This document shows positions 5,342 to 6,525 of a stretch of DNA of 6,525 nt, one piece after another. This DNA is from Acidimicrobiia bacterium. Lineage in GTDB: Bacteria > Actinomycetota > Acidimicrobiia > Acidimicrobiales > AC-14. The stretch's first letter is position 1. The number at the start of each line of letters is the position of its first letter. The stretch is taken from positions 1 through 6,525 of the forward strand of contig JAFAUA010000558.1 in assembly GCA_019243595.1 (NCBI GenBank), read 5' to 3'. Under the pieces are notes generated by a model. The model was not told where the DNA came from, searched no databases, and was given only the letters and a program-made list of their open reading frames with translations. The position numbers and the translations under genes were made by a program.

Positions 5342-6525
5342 ATGCCTGAAGTGTCGAGCGTTACGACGCGGAGATCGACTGGCAAGTGGATCGATTTGCC
5401 CGGGACCAGCGGCCGCGGCAGCCGGCGCATCATCGGGGCCGTCGTCGGAATTGCGCTGATCCTCTACGTGGCGGATGCAGCCACCAGCTGGACCGGGCCG
5501 TGGGTGCACGGGATGCTGCGCGACTGGTTCGTGCTGGCCCTCTACACAGTTGCCGCCGGATTGTGCGTGCTCCGCGGAATTCGAGTCCGGGCGGATCGGG
5601 TCGCCTGGCTGCTGCTGGGCGCCGGGATTGCGTTGTACGCCGGCGGCACGGTCGTGTTCCTCGCGCACAACGTCGGACCGTCCGAGCTGAACGCACCGCT
5701 GGCCAGCAATGCCCTGTGGCTGGCCTTCTACCCGGCTGCGATCGGCGGCGTCGTGCTCCTCGTGGCCGCTCGAGCTCCGCGTTTCCCGCTCGGAGCATGG
5801 CTGGATGCGGCTGCGGCCGCCCTGTCGTTGACGGCACTCCTGGCGGTGATCGCGCTTCCTGGCGTTGAGCATTTGCAGCGCAAGACCGTGGCCGCCGGTG
5901 CCACCTTCCCCGCCCTCGACATCATCCTGCTCACGCTGTCGTTGTGGGTCCTGTCGCTCACCAGATGGCGTCCGCACCGATCGTGGGTGTTGATGACCGT
6001 CGCCTTCGTCCTACTCGCAGTCGCCGATACTGGCCTAGCTCTCCGTGCTGCGGCGGGGGTCTACGTGCGCGGCGAGCTCGTCAGCACGTGCTACCCGTTG
6101 GCCATGATCACCCTGGGCCTGGCCGCGGCTCAACGGCCCGCGCCTCGCCTGTCGGAGCCAATGGTGTCGCTGCGCGTGCTCTTCCTTCCTGGCGCCGCGG
6201 CCTTGACGGCCGCCGGGTTGCTGGCGGCCTACGTGGCGCATCCCTTCTCGCGCCTGCCAGCCGCACTCGCCGTGGCCGCGATCTGCGTTGGGTTCATACG
6301 TGCCGCAGGCGCCGTCTCGGAGGTGCGCGGTCTCTACGAGAGCCGCCGCTATGCGCGTGGCTTCCACGACTCGGCACTGGGAGTCGCGCTCGTGGGATGG
6401 GACATGTGTTGGCTGCGCGTGAATCCTGCGCTGTGCGAGATGCTCCGCTACTCAGCGGACGACCTCGTTGGACATTCGGTGCTCGAGGTCACCTATGAAG
6501 AGGACCTGAGATCGGTTGAAGCGGA
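5342..6525 (+). CDS. Multi-pass membrane sensor with PAS domain (3' end cut by the right window edge)
   Basis: ATG at 5342 opens a frame that runs to the window edge with 394 complete codons and no stop. An in-frame TAG at 5327-5329 excludes an earlier start; GTG at 5351 is the only close alternative. About ten hydrophobic segments (roughly residues 30-45, 62-78, 88-107, 122-143, 152-172, 191-206, 214-236, 247-263, 278-297, 305-322) form an integral membrane sensor module. A linker with charged residues (325-340) leads into a PAS domain: FHDSALGVALVGWD, NPALCEMLRYSADDLVG and the YEEDL region are typical PAS sequence. The membrane part (LWLAFYP, WRPHRSW, AVADTG) resembles the N-terminal region of actinobacterial diguanylate cyclase/phosphodiesterase proteins, so a GGDEF/EAL output beyond the edge is the best guess; a histidine kinase is also possible. 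It is transcribed away from the operon and is probably functionally separate from it. Confidence 0.85.
   Translation, partial: MPEVSSVTTRRSTGKWIDLPGTSGRGSRRIIGAVVGIALILYVADAATSWTGPWVHGMLRDWFVLALYTVAAGLCVLRGIRVRADRVAWLLLGAGIALYAGGTVVFLAHNVGPSELNAPLASNALWLAFYPAAIGGVVLLVAARAPRFPLGAWLDAAAAALSLTALLAVIALPGVEHLQRKTVAAGATFPALDIILLTLSLWVLSLTRWRPHRSWVLMTVAFVLLAVADTGLALRAAAGVYVRGELVSTCYPLAMITLGLAAAQRPAPRLSEPMVSLRVLFLPGAAALTAAGLLAAYVAHPFSRLPAALAVAAICVGFIRAAGAVSEVRGLYESRRYARGFHDSALGVALVGWDMCWLRVNPALCEMLRYSADDLVGHSVLEVTYEEDLRSVEA

Noticed and set aside
5267..5977. Minus-strand open frame of 236 codons
   Set aside because: It is antisense to the membrane sensor and passes through the divergent promoter region; the product is hydrophilic and low-complexity, without family features.
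5944..6498. Plus-strand open frame of 184 codons
   Set aside because: It is out of frame within the sensor gene, whose own frame continues into a recognisable PAS domain over the same bases.

Overview
The window is GC-rich (about two thirds G+C by eye), protein-dense DNA with no RNA gene, mobile element, CRISPR array or long non-coding stretch. GC-rich third codon positions, a PaaX-family regulator, a luciferase-like monooxygenase (LLM), a short-chain dehydrogenase and a probable leaderless first gene all fit a high-GC actinobacterium. An Acidimicrobiia-like or other environmental lineage is plausible, but that is inference and the sequence has no taxonomic marker.

Layout. Almost the whole window (bases 1 to about 5270) is one minus-strand unit of five genes, read right to left: (1) a PaaX-type repressor; (2) a flavin-dependent LLM oxidoreductase; (3) a classical NAD(P)-dependent short-chain dehydrogenase/reductase (SDR); (4) an unrecognised secreted protein with a C-terminal membrane anchor; (5) a Major Facilitator Superfamily (MFS) transporter that runs off the left edge. 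Gaps between genes are only 11, 9, 15 and 20 bases. At the first two junctions the Shine-Dalgarno sequence overlaps the preceding stop codon. A polycistronic, translationally coupled operon is therefore very likely.

A short divergent control region (about 5235-5341) lies to the right. On the minus strand it holds an exact TTGACA, a 17-base spacer and a weak CAGGAT -10, ending 7 bases before an in-frame GTG of the PaaX gene, which suggests a leaderless transcript. A 10-base palindrome and a 13-base inverted repeat flank or overlap this promoter. On the plus strand a TATAGA lies just before the next gene.

From 5342 to the right edge, a plus-strand gene encodes a protein with about ten membrane segments followed by the start of a PAS domain. 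It is truncated by the window and is probably a membrane sensor that continues into a signalling output domain such as GGDEF/EAL.

Working model (inference): an MFS carrier imports a small, perhaps organic-acid-like compound; the LLM oxygenates it; the SDR oxidises or reduces an intermediate; and the PaaX-type repressor senses a product, possibly an acyl-CoA, and controls the operon and itself. The substrate cannot be deduced. The membrane-anchored extracytoplasmic protein is the least expected member and the main novelty of the window.
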